Counted from the stretch's first letter, positions 1 through 14,308 are shown. The stretch: 64,000 nucleotides of DNA from Cacajao melanocephalus (GCA_963573385.1 CAUYLG010034991.1:62001-126000), one strand, 5' to 3'. Program-made: numbers and translations. The notes: generated from the letters alone by a model not told the origin.

Positions 1-109
1 TATATCTTGATCTGAGCAATGTTTATGGGTATGTATACATAAAAATTCCTTAAATATGCACTTAAGATTTGCACACTGTACTGTATATAAATTATACCTT
101 AATTATGAA
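1..109 (+). repeat. Old L1 3' end remnant
   Basis: The stretch resembles the final bases of an L1M-type element: a cacactgtactgtatataa motif followed by attatacctt, then passing directly into a CA repeat where a tail would be. It is cut by the window start, so length and subfamily cannot be judged. Confidence 0.45.

Positions 110-142
<33 letters not shown>
110..142 (+). repeat. (CA)n microsatellite
   Basis: About 16 uninterrupted AC units immediately after an L1-like 3' end. Probably polymorphic in length. Confidence 0.95.
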
Positions 143-145
<3 letters not shown>

Positions 146-1127
146 ATTCAGTGACCCTGTCAGTAAGGTGGAAAAGTTAAACTACCATTCCAGCAGTGCA
201 GAACATCCAACAATGTTGAGTACCAAGAAGAAGAAAGGCAGCCTGAATCTTGGCAGACAAATCAGCCCAGTTTTACTGACATCCAACTCAGTGCCGTCAT
301 GGAGACTTTCAACACCTGTACTGGCAGCAATGCCGATGCATGGAGAATTTGTCTCCATCAGCACATACTCCCTAGGCACATCACTGCCTGGGAAGGAATC
401 CAGTGAACACATCAGCTGTCTCTCCCACACACCTACTGCCATAACAGCAGAACTCCAGAAATGTAAAGATAGGGACTTTCATCCAACTTGGGCAATATTC
501 CAGCATTTGCTGTCAACAGAGAACACTGAAGCCTGAGACCTTACCTGTTGAGATGATCCAGAAGGTTGCAAAGAGGCTTCTAACTATGTCTCTAAGCTTT
601 TATTCCAAATAAAGTGAAAACCAAAGAAATGCCTGCTTCCTTTATCATCAGCAAGAAGAAAAATTAGAGATCATTCCATCTCACAGCTCTCCATTCCTGG
701 CAGGATGCAGGTCTAAGCCCTTCTTGAAGAGTTATGGTGCATTCTCGTCACCAGTATACCCTACACCTAACGTGATTAGCTTTAAGCCTTAATGAAAACG
801 TTGGACTGTGTCCCAAATGAGGGTGAAGTGCAGTTGACAGCTTCAGGCCATCTATACTTGTCAACTTGTCTGGGCCACCTGGAGAAATATTTATTGCATA
901 CCTACTGTGTTCATCATTATAAAAATTGTGCCTACCATCAAAACATTGAGTATGAAGAGAAGTTCACAAGATCCTAACTTTATTCCCTAAGGGTTGAGTG
1001 TTGTGTATTCAAATATGGTTGTGTGAAAATAAAACAAAACATTGGGGAGTTGGTTTTAGAATGGTTTAGTGTTTTGAGGACACTAGGAAACTCTAATTCC
1101 AGAGGCCATGAGCAATATTGGACATTG

Positions 1128-1560
1128 TCTTAGTTTGGGTTCCCCCAGAAGCCAATCCTGAAACAAGAAATCAAGTAAAGGCAGCTTACTTGTGAGGTGT
1201 AGGGCAACCAAAAGGGAGCAGAGGAGAGAGAAAGAGGAAGGACCCTAAAAGGGCATGTAATTAAGCAGGCCACTTCTGTGGGCAACGAGAGCACAATCGC
1301 ACTGGGGGAAGCTCTGGGAACCAGTTTAAAACACACTCACCCCAAAGTGATCCCACCCATGGGGAGGGAGCTGGGTATTTATAGGCCAAGTCCCATCTGT
1401 CATTGGTTGAGGGATGCTCCTAAGGAGTGTTAATTCCCCAGCACTTCTGGCCTGCCAAGCAGATGGTGAAGTGGGCTCTGTGACAAAGAAGTGTGGGTGC
1501 TGGCATTTGAAGTCGGGCAGGTGTGCTCTCAAGAGATAAGGGCTAGAGGATATGAGCAGG
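1128..1560 (+). repeat. LTR-like interspersed repeat, copy A
   Basis: Begins near gtttgggttcccccagaagc. Landmarks include ggcaacgagagcacaatcgc, a TATA-like ggtatttata near 1375, gggatgctcc and gttaattccccagcactt. The same ordered landmarks recur in copies near 6690, 9455, 15585 and 43295, all in this orientation. The TATA-like box suggests a solo LTR. I do not know the family name. The 68-codon minus-strand ORFs here are chance. Confidence 0.7.
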
Positions 1561-1889
1561 GTGCCAACTGCATCTGCGAGGAACTTAAAGCAATTGGCCA
1601 GGAACTTCTGTGCTTGTATAGTCTATGACTGCACTTTAGAAGTGCACATACAGAAAAGTGAAAAGCCACACATCAGCTAAATCTACATATCTATAAATCT
1701 ACAATTGATAGATAGCACATTAAGACCCAAACCTGGAAAAGACAGCCCAAATGTTTACTCAGTACCATGGAGCTGAAAGTTGCCATCCAATTCTATTACC
1801 TGGCGGCTTAATGCCTTGGCTAAGCTGTCCAGATCTATAAAAAAGTAAAGGAATAAACCTTCTGCCTCCTTCAAGCTAGTATGACCCCT

Positions 1890-2575
1890 GTGGTTCAGAC
1901 CTTCATTTCATCAGTGAACTAGTAGTTGCATTAGTGTCTTATTTCGTCTGCCTGATTCCACTCTTCATCCTTTCCAATCTAGCTACCACACTGCAGGCAG
2001 AGTGACCTTCCCAAGAAACGCTTCTGATCATTTCATCCCGTCTAAAACCTTTGATTTGGCTCGCAATTGCCCACAGGACAAAGTCTGTCTTCCAAGTTCA
2101 ACTAACAAGGCCTTGTGTGATTGGGACCTTCCCTGCCTCTCTGACTTTCCTCTCAGTTTTCCTATCAGCCTGAATTACTTCGATTTCCCCGACATTCTTT
2201 TCGTGGCTTTGAAATTTTGCCCATGCCTTAGCTTCCACCTGAAATACTCTCTCAACCAGTTCCACACCCTGAGCCAAACCTCTGCCCATAATTAACTTTT
2301 CCTCATTCTTGGGTCCTAATTTAGAAATCTGTTCCTCCTAGAAATCGTGCCTGATGTCTGCAAAGCCAGGGTGGGTGCCCTTCCCTGAATACTCTACATT
2401 TCTCTTGTCTGAGAACTCCACAAAGATTTTGTAATTGCCTCGTTGCTTGTCTTTATCTCCCACAGTTTGAATTTTCTGTGAGGGCAGAACCATGTTTGTC
2501 TTGTTCACAGGGCTTGAGGTAAGATTCACTAATAGTTACTAATAAATTTCACTGAATGAATGAATGAGAAGATCC
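1890..2575 (+). repeat. L2 LINE 3' end
   Basis: Shows the L2 3' order: acctttgatttggctcgc-type segment, ctgcctctctgac, a gagggcagaaccatgtttgt segment and the terminal gaatgaatgaatgag tandem. Heavily diverged, consistent with an ancient mammalian insertion. Confidence 0.8.
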
Positions 2576-2749
2576 TCCTTCATCTGGCCCCTGTCTCCTT
2601 TCCACCTTTTATTCCATTGCACACTCATCACTGCTACACATATGCCCCTTGTATACACACACACACACCCCTGCATCCCCCTCACATATGCACATATGCT
2701 AGACACCAACATACTAGACTCCCTGACCCCTTTAGCTAGTCCTATCATA

Positions 2750-2940
2750 GTACCGTAATACTCACTGCACTTCGTGGTTTGCTTGTGCTAACCAATTCTG
2801 AGAATCTGCCTGAAGTCCCTCCACTAAACTCTAAGTTACTTGAGGATAAAGTTGCGTCTTAATGTTCTTTATCTCTCCAGGGCTTACATAATGCCCAGCA
2901 TGGTGTAGACACTTAATATAGGTTGAGTAAATGCATCATT
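2750..2940 (+). repeat. L2-like fragment
   Basis: Contains the L2 3'-terminal pattern (taagttacttgaggataaag, ctccagggcttac, cccagcatggtgtagacactt, gagtaaatgc), much diverged. Confidence 0.6.
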
Positions 2941-4444
2941 GCTATAACTGGTGATGAAGTGCAGAAGACTTTATCAGCATGACTTCTAATTCTCAACAAA
3001 GCAAAAAAGTTCTGGCCTCCCACCTGCCCAGTGCCTGAGACCCATTACAGACATCACGTCTGTGAGCCTTGAAAATTTTCATTAGCCAAATTAGCAAGCC
3101 ATTGTCAGCATTAAAGCAAGACAGAATCACCCAGAGTGACATCTTTGGACATGAAAGCAATCTTTGCTCCTGGCTGGGCAAACCACTTCCAGAAGCCACA
3201 TGCCAGTGAGACAGCTTAGTAGAAGCTATCTGTCCCTTTCAGTAGGGCTGGTGTGCTCAGGGAAGGTAGATGAAATGTTCTGAGAATCCTATGGATGCAC
3301 TCCACCTCTAAAGTAGCAAGTGAAACTGGGCTGCAGGATAACTGAATCCTGCAAAAACATCAGTCGTGACATGGAAGGAAGTTCCAATAGTGGGGGCATA
3401 GATGTGGTTGGAAGTGGTTACAAATAGAAGGATTTTTTCCAAATTCTTTTCCTGGAGATCTTTACGATGACAGGATAGTGTTACATGCAATATTCTAAGT
3501 TCCATCAGCAGCAATGGGCTGCAAACCAAAGCATTGTTATCTCAGGTCTACTGTGAGGCATAAGCAGATGAAGTTACATCAGTGCTTACATCGTCTTAAA
3601 CATCCAAAGATAGGAAGAGTATACAACCTAGTTTCCTGTGATAGTCCCATTTTATGCCTATTGTTCCTGTGAAATTAACACTGCCCTCTTGCACTCCCAA
3701 AAGTGTTCCAGTTTGGATGATAAATTATATGGTCACACTAGCCATCAACAGCATTAACAGGAGGAGCAGAATCTTCAGATAGACATGGCATTGGGTGGTA
3801 GGTACACAGAAGTTTTTATAATAGTTTTCAAAATAAAAAGAAATACAAAAAAACAAATACACATGAAAAATTCAAACTACCCTATAATTAAGCATAGCAC
3901 ATAATTATTTCAGTCCCCAGTTGCCTACCTAAATTGTTTCTCTGCTCTTATTTTTTTAGATTATAGTTTAACCATATCCATTTGTCTAATGAGACCAGCC
4001 ATTTGTCTGTAGGATGCAAGCAACAGGACCAAATTCAATGTCATCTGTTTATTTAAGATGTAAATGATATGCATGTAGCACGGTAGCCTTTGGGTACAAA
4101 TGAAGTATCATTCAATGTCACCAGAGAAATATAAATCAGCAAGAAGGAACAAAAACCAAAGGTTTCATCAGCACATCATTATCGGGCTCCTTTTTTTTAG
4201 CAGGCACTACTCTAGGTACTTGGGATAGGATTGAGCAAAACAGACAAAATCCCTGCCCTTGTGAAGCATATATATTCTAGTGTTAAACTGCCTTTGGGGA
4301 GAGATGATACCCAAGTCCTATAACACCCCCAACTTCAATCTGATATTTTCAGTAAATCCGCAGACTGCCAACCCTTTATATGAGTATGTTCTGTAAAGTT
4401 TTGTTTTTTCTTTTTCCTCATGTGTGTCTGGGGTCAAGGGGTTA

Positions 4445-4779
<335 letters not shown>

Positions 4780-5159
4780 CTATTTTGACTGATGAAAGTC
4801 TTCTCTCTTTTCACATCTGTTTTCTTTTATCTCCAGCTGTTTGAGCATGCTTGTAATTGGTAATGGGCCTGTGGCTTCTCTCTGAGGTTTCTCTTATAAA
4901 CATCTGGCATTCACTGGGTTTTACTATTTCCTACTGGTCAGAGTCTTGTTGCCTTTTCTAGGCTGCTTTATCATGTTTGACCCCCGACTTTGCTATCTCA
5001 TCATCATCTCATGCTGTGGGTTGACCACGCTTAAGCCTAATACCAGAAAGCAAATTTATCAATCTCCAAATGTCCAAAGCATTTCTATTAGGGGATAGTA
5101 TCTTCACTTTTCCAGAAGAACTCTCATTAGGGGACAATTTTCTGAGCCCAATATTTAAA

Positions 5160-5350
5160 TCTGGACTGATCTACTTACTAAATTTGTGGCCGTAAACAAG
5201 TTATTTAAGCTCCTAGAGGCTCAGCTTCCTCACCTGCAGATGGAGGTGTAATATCTACCTCCCTGACTTGCTGTGAGGATTAAATAAGATGACAGATATA
5301 GAATTCTTTGCACAATGTCCAACACCTAGCAAGCACTTAATACCTTTCGG
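5160..5350 (+). repeat. MIR SINE
   Basis: Degenerate MIR body: an aacaagttatttaagctcc-like core, cctcacctgcagatgg, gtgaggattaaataag and the tail agcaagcacttaatacc. Confidence 0.8.
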
Positions 5351-5749
5351 TTTCCTTCTTTTACCCCCACCATCTTTTCCTGCCTATACTGGATTCCTAT
5401 AGCTGATGTGCACAGTAATCTAACTAGAGAGCTAACCTGCAGATGAGGGGATAATTTTCAAGCTTGGAGCTTAAACTGGGATTAAGGAGTACCAACTTTT
5501 AAACATACGTTACCTAGCTGTTCTCTTCAAATATTTGTACTGATCCATGCTTCTAACCCCATTTATCCCTTAGTCTCTCAGCAAAGATGTGAGCAAAACT
5601 CTGTCACCTTTACATTTCATTGAATATACTTTTCCAGAAAAATGGAGGAATTTTCACTATTTAAAGGAGAAGAAAGTTGACGTAGACAAGACACAACAGA
5701 AAATAGAAATGGGGTTTTCTGTTTGTTCATTTTGTCTTTGCTATCAGAC

Positions 5750-5970
5750 ATTTACTGGGTACCACCTGTGTGTCAGAGACTGTACAGAGCAACTTACATT
5801 CAATTTCTCATTTATCCTTCAACAATCCTAATGAGATAGGTGCTATTATTGTCCCCATTTTACAGATGAATAAGCTGAGGCAAGGGATAGCCATTACATA
5901 ACAGCTTAGTCTCCAGGATTACACATCTCTTAAGTGCCAAAGCTGGGATTTGAGCCTAGGCAATCTTACT
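5750..5970 (-). repeat. MIR SINE, minus strand
   Basis: Reverse-complement MIR order: ccacctgtgtgtcagagact, gaggtgctattattgtcccc-like block, cattttacagatgaataagc and gatttgagcctaggcaatct. Confidence 0.82.
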
Positions 5971-6689
5971 CCATCATGCCAAACCATATCACCAACATCA
6001 GCACCTCCCAGAAGGATCAAAGCCTCAGCATGTTGAATCATCAAAACTATTATAGCTTGACCTTTTGCCCTGTGAGACCTCTTTTCAGATCAGGAAAGGG
6101 AGGACAGTGGCTGAAATGCTTCTGTGATTTTTAAGGGCAGTAGCTTTGTATGAGAACCTTGAGAACAGAGAAAAATTATTGTCCTGTAATAGATTCTTAA
6201 AATGCACTGTCCTGTAATAGATTCTTTTATGAATTACATAAAGTAGTCATCCTTGGTAAGGCTTATGGTCCTTCATTCAGGAGAGCTGTTACCGTATCAT
6301 TAGGTGGAAATTTCTTCTTGTTTTTTCTTTCGCCAGCCAAAATCGTTGTCTTTTTTCTAAAATCCTGCCCTGATACCACCAAACTGTCTCTTGGAAACCA
6401 AACAAAATTGTCTGATAGCCCCTCAGGAAGCTCAGGTTCTGACAGGACTCTTGAGGAGAAGGGGAGGCAGGAGGGGAAAGAACAAACACTGACAAAATGT
6501 CAGTTAGGTGACCCACATAAAACTGCCACTGTTCAGCCACTTTTTAACCTATAGAAATGGCAATTTCATATGGTTTAACCTAATCCTAAATGCCAGGCCA
6601 GACACCTTTTATAGGTTATCATAATGACTTTATGAGGTAAGGGTGATTCCCATAATTCAGATAATGAAACTGAATTAAATACCTAAAGG

Positions 6690-6965
6690 CACTGTCTTTG
6701 TTTGAGTTCCCCCAGAAGCTGACCTGGAGTCAAGCACTCCATGAGAGTAGTACATTTGGAAGACAATCCCAGGAAGCACTGAAAAGAGAACAGCATCATG
6801 GAGCAAGGAAGAAAAGCAGTCGGCTATGGAGGCATTGTCAAGCCAGCTACTCTGTGGGCAACTGGAGCCTAATCCGGCTGGGGAACACTGGGAAACAGTG
6901 AGGAACACATGTTGCAGGGTTATCCCATTTAGGAGGACATGTGAGCTGGGATGTTCATTCACAAA
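6690..6965 (+). repeat. LTR-like interspersed repeat, copy B
   Basis: Starts with gtttgagttcccccagaagc, nearly identical to the start of copy A. It continues with aatcccaggaagcactg and gtgggcaactggagcctaat. It stops earlier than copy A. Confidence 0.7.
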
Positions 6966-7289
6966 CTGTCTTTAGTCATAGGTCCAGGCTGCTTAAAATT
7001 AAGATAGTATGTTAGTGCCCCAGTATTTCCACATCAGGCTGGAAGTAGGTATGATGTGCACTGAGGTGGTGAGGGTGAGATGTGCAGGGCCCAGCTGTAT
7101 TATGAACAGAGGCAGGATTTGAACTTGTGGCATTCTAACCCCATAACCCATGTCCCTCCCACAAAAGCACAAGATATTGTCAAATCGGGAAGGATTAGGG
7201 GCTCCAGGACAATCAGGAATCAATTGTAGATTATGTTTGGACAGCTATAAGACCACTAACCAGAGGAGCTACTACCCATGCTTCCTGTG

Positions 7290-7410
7290 TATAATAATAC
7301 AATTATATTTGTGTAGCTCTTAAGAGTTTACAAAATGCATGCACATTCATCATCTCATTTGGCTTTCACCATGCCCATGATGAGACAAACTAAAGTCCTT
7401 TTACTCATGA
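7290..7410 (-). repeat. MIR-like fragment, minus strand
   Basis: A short, diverged match to the reverse MIR core (gcacattcatcatctcattt and following bases). Confidence 0.4.
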
Positions 7411-7424
7411 GATTATTATATTCA

Positions 7425-7930
7425 CGTGTTTACTCCACAATTGTTATGTGTTCCAGACACTGTTCTAGTTAATGGAGATGTAGAGGTGGACCAAACAGAA
7501 ACACATTCCAGAATAGCAGGATTCACATTCTAATGGGGGAAGCAGAATATAAACAAAGAGATGATGATAATGTCATGTCTTGATTAGTGCCATGAAAAAA
7601 TTAAAACAAGAAAAGATGATGGTGTTGGGTAAGGAAGCTGGGTTTTTGTTTTTTTTTTTTTAATTGGGGGTGGGCTCAGGAAAGATGATTGCATTTAAGC
7701 AAGGAAGTAAAAAAAGTAAGAACACAAGTTTTTTAATGTCTGGAAGAAGAATGTCCCAGGCAGAATCAAGAGTGAGATGAGCAATGCAATGTGAGAATAG
7801 CGAGATAGGAGTCCAGAGAGGTCAGCAAGGAGAATGTTTCATATCAGGGGCCACAGTCAACACTCTGAGCATGATGAGGAACTCTTGGGGGTTTTAAAGC
7901 AGGGAAGTGACATGTCTTCATAGGCTCTTT
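7425..7930. repeat. Old mammalian interspersed repeat, possibly L2-related
   Basis: The order gttccagacactgttctag, attctaatgggggaag, agaatgtcccaggcagaat and agcagggaagtgacatgtct matches a very common ancient mammalian repeat. The second half looks like reverse-strand L2. A poly-T insert occurs near 7645. I cannot assign it firmly. Confidence 0.5.
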
Positions 7931-9454
7931 TTATATCTCTAAGTCATGTGGTCAGCAAGACCCAGAACCAGGACTAAAATTGAAGCCTTCTGACTCCTGA
8001 TACAGTGCTCCTCTCATTCAGGTCCACTGTTGGTCATTCTCTAGACCTGAATGTCCTTGGCATGCTGTTTTTCCTGTTCCTTGCTTGGTTATTTGTGGTC
8101 TACTAATCAAGTCTTAAAACCGCTATTGCCTGTTCTCAAGCCTAAGCATTTGGCTCCTTGGGACTTCCCTTTGCCATTTGCCCAGACAATCAGCTTTAAC
8201 ATTCTCTCATTTCTATGAGCATCGGGTCCTCTTAGAGCTATCCAGCAAAACTCATCACCCACAAACTAGCTCAACTACAGTTTAAGCTTGACCATGAAAA
8301 TCAAGTGAGGATTAGGGAATTTAAAAATAGCCACTCTATCAGCCACTCTAAACACTCTAATCAGAAAGTTTAGCTTTACAGATTGCCAGGGATCTTCATG
8401 ATAACAAGGATTTTTTCAAAAATCAAGACCAAGGGAAATTTTCTCCCAGACTATGGGAATAAAGAGATGGTTGAACCTGTGGTTCACTGTACTGTCTTTC
8501 TTATCCATACCAATGTGGAATCCGGCAAAAGTTGCAATCAGACATTGCAATTGCGTTTTTCTTCACCGTCATTCCTTTTTGTTTCTAAAATCTCAGATTT
8601 CTCTGCTTCAGATCCAAAGCTGCCTTGTTTTTTCAGCCAAGCCTGCAAAGCCAAACTCAGCTTGTTTGGAGAATTACAATAGGGGCTGTCTTGGCTGCTT
8701 TTCAGTGTCAATACCCGCAATAACCCCCTTGTAGAGTAAGGAGCAAAAGAGTATTCCACTCTCCCAGACCTGTACTGGCATTGCAGTGCTAACAAAGGTA
8801 ACCATTTGGCTTTTTTCACTGGAGCAGGTCAGCATAGCACCAGGCACACATGTGCCAAGGAAGCGCGTGGATAGATAGTCACTTGTTTGGCTATATCCAT
8901 AGCTTAAATTTGGTGTCCTCTGGAAATGTAATATTTCAAAGACAGGATGATATTTCTGTTCACTTATTAAGGGATGACTAACTTGCTTTTGGCTGCACTA
9001 CAAATGAATCACGGTAACAATCCCTAACTTGCGACTTCTGGTGTTCTGATGTAATGCATTTCTATTAAAAGAAGAGGAAAGAGAGTGGGTGAGAGTGAGA
9101 TCATGCAAAGACAGAACATAACACCAAGGGAGCTAGCGTAATTTATGAACTGCAGCAGCCAGATCCATCCACTTCAAGGTGTTTTCTTGAGTCCTGAGTG
9201 AGGATACCTTGCCAGTTAGCACCTACCCATTTACAGTTGCAGAATATAGACTCCGATCAAGACATATAGTTTAGAGGGATTCAGTGAAGGGAACATTTCA
9301 TTTAGGGGTGAAAACCAGCTATTCCTTGAAAGCATTTTTAAGCACTTTTGATTTAGTGCTTGGAAGCACTTGGAAGGTAATATTTGGGGACAGATGATAT
9401 AGGTTAAGAAGTCAAGCCATAATCTTCCTTTTTACTTTTTTAAAAATGTATGCA

Positions 9455-9705
9455 GCTTATTTGGGAGTAGAAGAAGTAGGAAGGGGGTGGAAACGTGAGA
9501 CAAAGAAAGGAAGGCAGCCTATAAAGGGGGTGTCATCAGGCTAACTCCCACTGGAGGTGACTGGAGCTCCATCCTGCTGGGACATGAGGAACCCAAACGA
9601 ACTCCGGATCTTCCCTCACAGATGAGATTTCTTGGGGACTGCTTGAGGCTGCTCCCAGAGCGTGTTAATTGCCCTGCATGTGCAGAGTAGCCTTCCTGCC
9701 TTCCC
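9455..9705 (+). repeat. LTR-like interspersed repeat, copy E
   Basis: A 5'-truncated copy: gcttatttgggagtagaaga, aggcagcctataaagggggt, ctgctcccagagcgtgttaa. It carries the same landmarks as the other four copies in the same orientation. Confidence 0.6.
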
Positions 9706-10779
9706 CCTTCCCTTTTCAACAGGAAATAAATACAAAAAAGAAAATCCCTACAAGGTATTGTATAAGATCCTCTAAACCCACAGGCATTTTTCCTATGTTA
9801 ATCACCACTCAGGAGCAGATACATCCTTCCTCCCTTCTGTACTGTCCTCTACAAAGTGTCCCTGCTGTCTCCTGAGGAAGATCTGCCAAGGAGAGGCAGA
9901 GAGGAAATTAGACTCTGGCCTGTCGTGACCAGCAGCCCACACTGGCTTTGTCCCAGGATCTGGCAGAAGGGGATTATAAGAGCCAGCGCTTCTCCAATGG
10001 GAAATCACTCAGAGAGAGGGAAATCTTTTTTTTAATTTTTTTTTTCAGTAAACCTATTTTTTTTGCTCTGTTTTCCTCCTGGGTTTCATCTATCAGATCT
10101 GATTGCCTAAAAAGAACTTCATTGTGTCAGAAAAGCATACCTCAAGTAGCTATAATGTTCAAATTGATATTTATTAAGTTAACTTTCTCTCACCTAGTGT
10201 CTGATTATATAGTTTGTGGATGTCATTCATCTTAGAATTATGCAGTATTAGAACTGGAAGGGTCTGTCCTTAAAGATTAGCTAGACCAACACCCTTTATT
10301 ACTGATAAATATGAGACCTGAAGTTTCAGACTTAAACAAGCAGAGTGGCATTCCTGAGGTTTCCGACACTCTTAAGGTAGGTAGCAGAAGCCGCACTAGA
10401 AGTTCAAACTTATTACTGGATTCCACTGTGTCCCGTGACCTTTTTTCTTAGGAAGCCTACCTTCAAATAGTTTTATTTAACAACACCAGAGGCTAGATGA
10501 AGAAAAATCATTACACTCAAAACCCATCCCCTTCATTACCGGTTAATACTGCTATGTAATGCTGCTGCTGTCTGAACATGAGTTTGGCTGTTTGGATTAT
10601 GTCTGGTCTCTCTTGGACACCAGATTTCCCATAGTGGCCATCCCATAGCTCAGTCGTGTCCACTGCCAGTCATTTGATCCAGGTAGGCTGACAATTCTTT
10701 ATCCATCCCCAAGTTGTCTTTATGCTCACTGCTGAATGTGTTGGTCTAGGCTAAGTGTCCTGCTGTGGAATAAGACTTG

Positions 10780-10885
10780 AGAATCAGGTCTGCCCTTACT
10801 GAGTCATCTTAGGTAAGTGATTGAAAGTCTCCAGGCTTCAGTTTTACCAGCTATAAAATGAGGATAATAGTGTCACCATTTCTAG
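10780..10885 (+). repeat. MIR fragment
   Basis: Central MIR segment: cttactgagtcatcttagg, ccaggcttcagttttacc, agctataaaatgaggataat. Confidence 0.65.
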
Positions 10886-12674
10886 AGAGTCTCTGTTTTG
10901 AATACATTTTTTAACTGTAAGTTAAATGTAAGTTTTTAACACTTAGAAAACTACTTACTGTTATCATTATCATTCTTAACCTGAAGGATGATGAGAGCAA
11001 AGAAGCTAATAATTTACATGATGTGTTCAGAGCCTTAAAACTAATCTCAATTTAACATTCAGTTTTGGCCTCTTTGGCAGCAAATACAACAGTAATCAAA
11101 AATATTGTGTGATTGGAATTGACACTGGACTGGGCTTTACTAGTACAAAGCACTTGGCATTGTTCACTGTTAGGATTTTCCCTTTATTTTGAACACTGCA
11201 TCTCATGTGATTTTTCCATGGGTGAATGCAATGCTAAATTCAGGGAAATTATCCTATTATTGGCAGCATGGTAGATTTGATGAGTACTTGTTGAAAGTGT
11301 GTTGAATGAATAATCTAGAATCTATACATGGTTATAGAAACATGGATTATATGTTATTTCACATGACAGATTTAGACTACATTAAGGGTCAGGATGATTC
11401 GTTTGTATCATTTTTTCCTTCTTTTTCTTTTCTGAGAAGAGTGTGTCTTTCCTAGTTCAGTAATAAGCTTATGTGGACTGCAGTTGTCCATTTGGTGGTT
11501 TATCTGGCTTCCTTTTCCTCCTGTGAATATATCTGATACTACAGTTTAGAACATCCACTAATGTTTCTACTGCCTTGAGTGGGGTTCTTTTAGGAAAGTA
11601 AATCAGGACACTCTAAAACTCAGTATAGGTAGACGTCCAGCTAGCATGCGCAGTATATCTGCTCATGGCTATGTAGATTTCCAAGGGTGGCTTGTCTCTG
11701 TATTTGATATGTACTCATAAGCACCAAAGATCAGAACTGAGCCACTTCAGAAGTCATAGAAGGGAGTCTCAACTCCTTATTATAAGTCTTATTATCCTCT
11801 CATCTCTTATCACACAGTAGAATCCTACAGATTCCCTCTGCTAGGTGGGTGGCCTCAGCCAACACCCTCTCTCTGGCTGCTTTGTCACTATGCAGAACCC
11901 TGCCACTCAGAAGCAAGAGTGACAGGTTCTTCCCACCACTCCATCAGAAAGTCAAGGCGTTGCATCTTACAGCAGCTCTGATACTGAGTTAAGAAACCTT
12001 CCCTTTCAAACTTCATTAAGGTTCTCATTTTCCAGGACTCGCTCCTATGGTCTTGTAGTACAGGGGTTAACATGGTGTCTGCTTTCTTCAATGTATGGCC
12101 CTAGGGGTCATAGCAGTAGATCTGCAGAGCTGCAAGATCACTAAACAGTTTACAACTCCCCACCCAGCAGAGCACGGTCGTCATAGAGAATGGATGGAAA
12201 ATATCCCCTTGCTATAATTGGGTTCAGCCCTGTGGCTTAACACCATCTTATTTGGCAATCTTTTTCTCTTGACATATTTAGTAATCACTTTAAAAGAGAT
12301 TTATAACACTGTTCATGGGAACAAACAATGCACTAAATATTACACTTAGGCATGCTTTCAATACCACTCCTTTTCTAGCCTATTCTGAATCTTTTCCCAA
12401 AGTCTTTCTTCAAAACTTATCAAAACTCTCTCTTGTCTTTAAATCCCTCTAAGTTCTTCATTCTTTTAAAATAATTTTATAATTTGAAATATTTTATAGC
12501 TAGGAGTTCTTTTAATCAAAATTCACTGGGCCATGCTTACAGAAGAATTGATAAAAACACACTTTCACAGCTTAAAATCATTGAAGACATTTTGCTCACC
12601 ATTAATCCCAAAGCATCAAAACAAACACTTAGCATATGGTTAGGCTGTGAAAATAGCCTCCTAGGTATCCCTGC

Positions 12675-12720
12675 ATATATGTGTTTGTGCATGTGTGTGT
12701 GTGCGCGTGTGTATGTTTAC
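12675..12720 (+). repeat. Short (TG)n-rich tract
   Basis: An imperfect TG/CG alternating run (gtgcatgtgtgtgtgtgcgc), a purine-pyrimidine alternation with modest Z-DNA potential. Confidence 0.8.
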
Positions 12721-13371
12721 ATATTTATATAAAGGAATTCAAATTATTTCAGCCAAACATAATACAATGAAATGTTTTCTGAACGTGTGGATTGGTATCC
12801 ATGAAGAGATGTGGGGCAAGTGGCCACTGAGAATTAGGATTCTCGACTCATGCCCAGTGCTATTGAAAGGTCTTTGACAGCTGGTGCCCCTCAGACATTT
12901 TTTGAAAAGCATAAGATCCCATTCATCCAGGCACATGTGCAGCAAAATGTCTTAACAGATAATCTATTTAGAACAGATTTGAAAGAAAATATATCAGGAT
13001 CATGGAGAAGGTAATGAGTTGTAGTGGCACAGCTACAGTATAACAACTCTGTGAATGTTAAATTCTAGTTTCTTCACAGATGAAATGTCCTTCATTCATC
13101 AGATATGTCATAATGGCTACCTATACTCTTGAGCGACTCCGCTCAGTGCTAAGCACAGTCGTAGATGTACTAGTTTAGTTAACATTCAACTACATGTTTG
13201 TCACTGGCCTCATTTTGCACACTGGCCACATTTTACACAGAAAAAGCAAAGCCACCATGAAGATAAGCTGCTGGTAAGTCAAAGCTGTTAAACTAAGGAC
13301 CCGTGTAGCTACCACTGAAACAGTATTTTTAAAAAGGCAGTGATCAGCCCCACCATTCCTAACTACATGGC

Positions 13372-13475
13372 CACCCTGAGCCCCAGTTTTCTTATCTGTA
13401 AAATGACTTGTTGAGAGAATTTAAGGCATGAAGCCCTGACACATGGCAGTAGCTCATTTAAGTCCCTTACCCCCG
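13372..13475 (+). repeat. MIR 3' fragment
   Basis: Contains ccccagttttcttatctgta and aaatgacttgttgagagaat, the middle and 3' parts of a MIR. Confidence 0.65.
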
Positions 13476-13616
13476 CCACACCCTTGACTGCCTTGTTCTC
13501 TTATCTTAGACAGCAGATTACACATATTCGTACATATCTGAAATTGAGCATTTGTGGTGGGGCAGTAAAAGCACACAGGAATTAGTTGCTAACAAGAACC
13601 TTAGGCATTCAGATGC

Positions 13617-13870
13617 CTAGAGGTGTATGGTGAGGGACCAAGAGCACAGGTTCTGGAGCCAGACTGCCTGGTATAGCCCAGCTCTGCCTCTTACTATGTG
13701 TGTGACATTGGGCAAGTAACTTGGCTTCTCTAAATCTCAATTTCCTCATCTATAAAATGAAGCTAGTACTGTATCTACTTTGTAATTTGTTGTAAGGATT
13801 AAATATGTTTATCTGTATAAAGAGCCTAGAATTGTGCCTGGCATGTAGTAGGGGCAGTTAAATTGGTGCT
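13617..13870 (+). repeat. MIR SINE, near full length
   Basis: A well-preserved MIR: gagcacaggttctggagcca, ctgcctcttactatgtgtgt, gggcaagtaacttggcttct, cctcatctataaaatgaagc, taaggattaaatatg and gtgcctggcatgtagtaggg. It lies 0.8 kb upstream of exon 2. Confidence 0.92.
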
Positions 13871-14308
13871 TGTATTCTCATGTGTACTTTGATGACAAGC
13901 ATTCGGTACCTGGGCACAGCAAATTCAATATGGGACAAGGTGTGTAGAATAAATTCCATTGTTCTCCTTTAGCATGATTCCCATATATCCCAGCCAGGCT
14001 CTTACAGTTACCTGGTTATATGTAGGCAAGGAAAGCCAGAGAAAACAAGGACCCTCAAGGTAAACCTCTGGTCTTTTATGGTAGAGAGTGATTTAATTGG
14101 ATGAAGAGATCATTTAGCTGCCCTGAAGATCGGCATCAAAGGACGAGCCAGCAGAGGATCTCTGCGTTTGGAACTGCACCTTAGTTCACTTTTTATGTTC
14201 ATTTTGAAGAGGGAAACTGAACAGGGGACCTATATAAGATTTCCCAACAGTATAGACCAGTTGGGCCACAAATAAAAAACACGTGGAAAGAATTTTGGTG
14301 CTTTAATG

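Noticed and set aside
69..536. 155-codon ORF
   Set aside because: It begins just before and runs through a CA repeat (His-Thr run), with no family resemblance.
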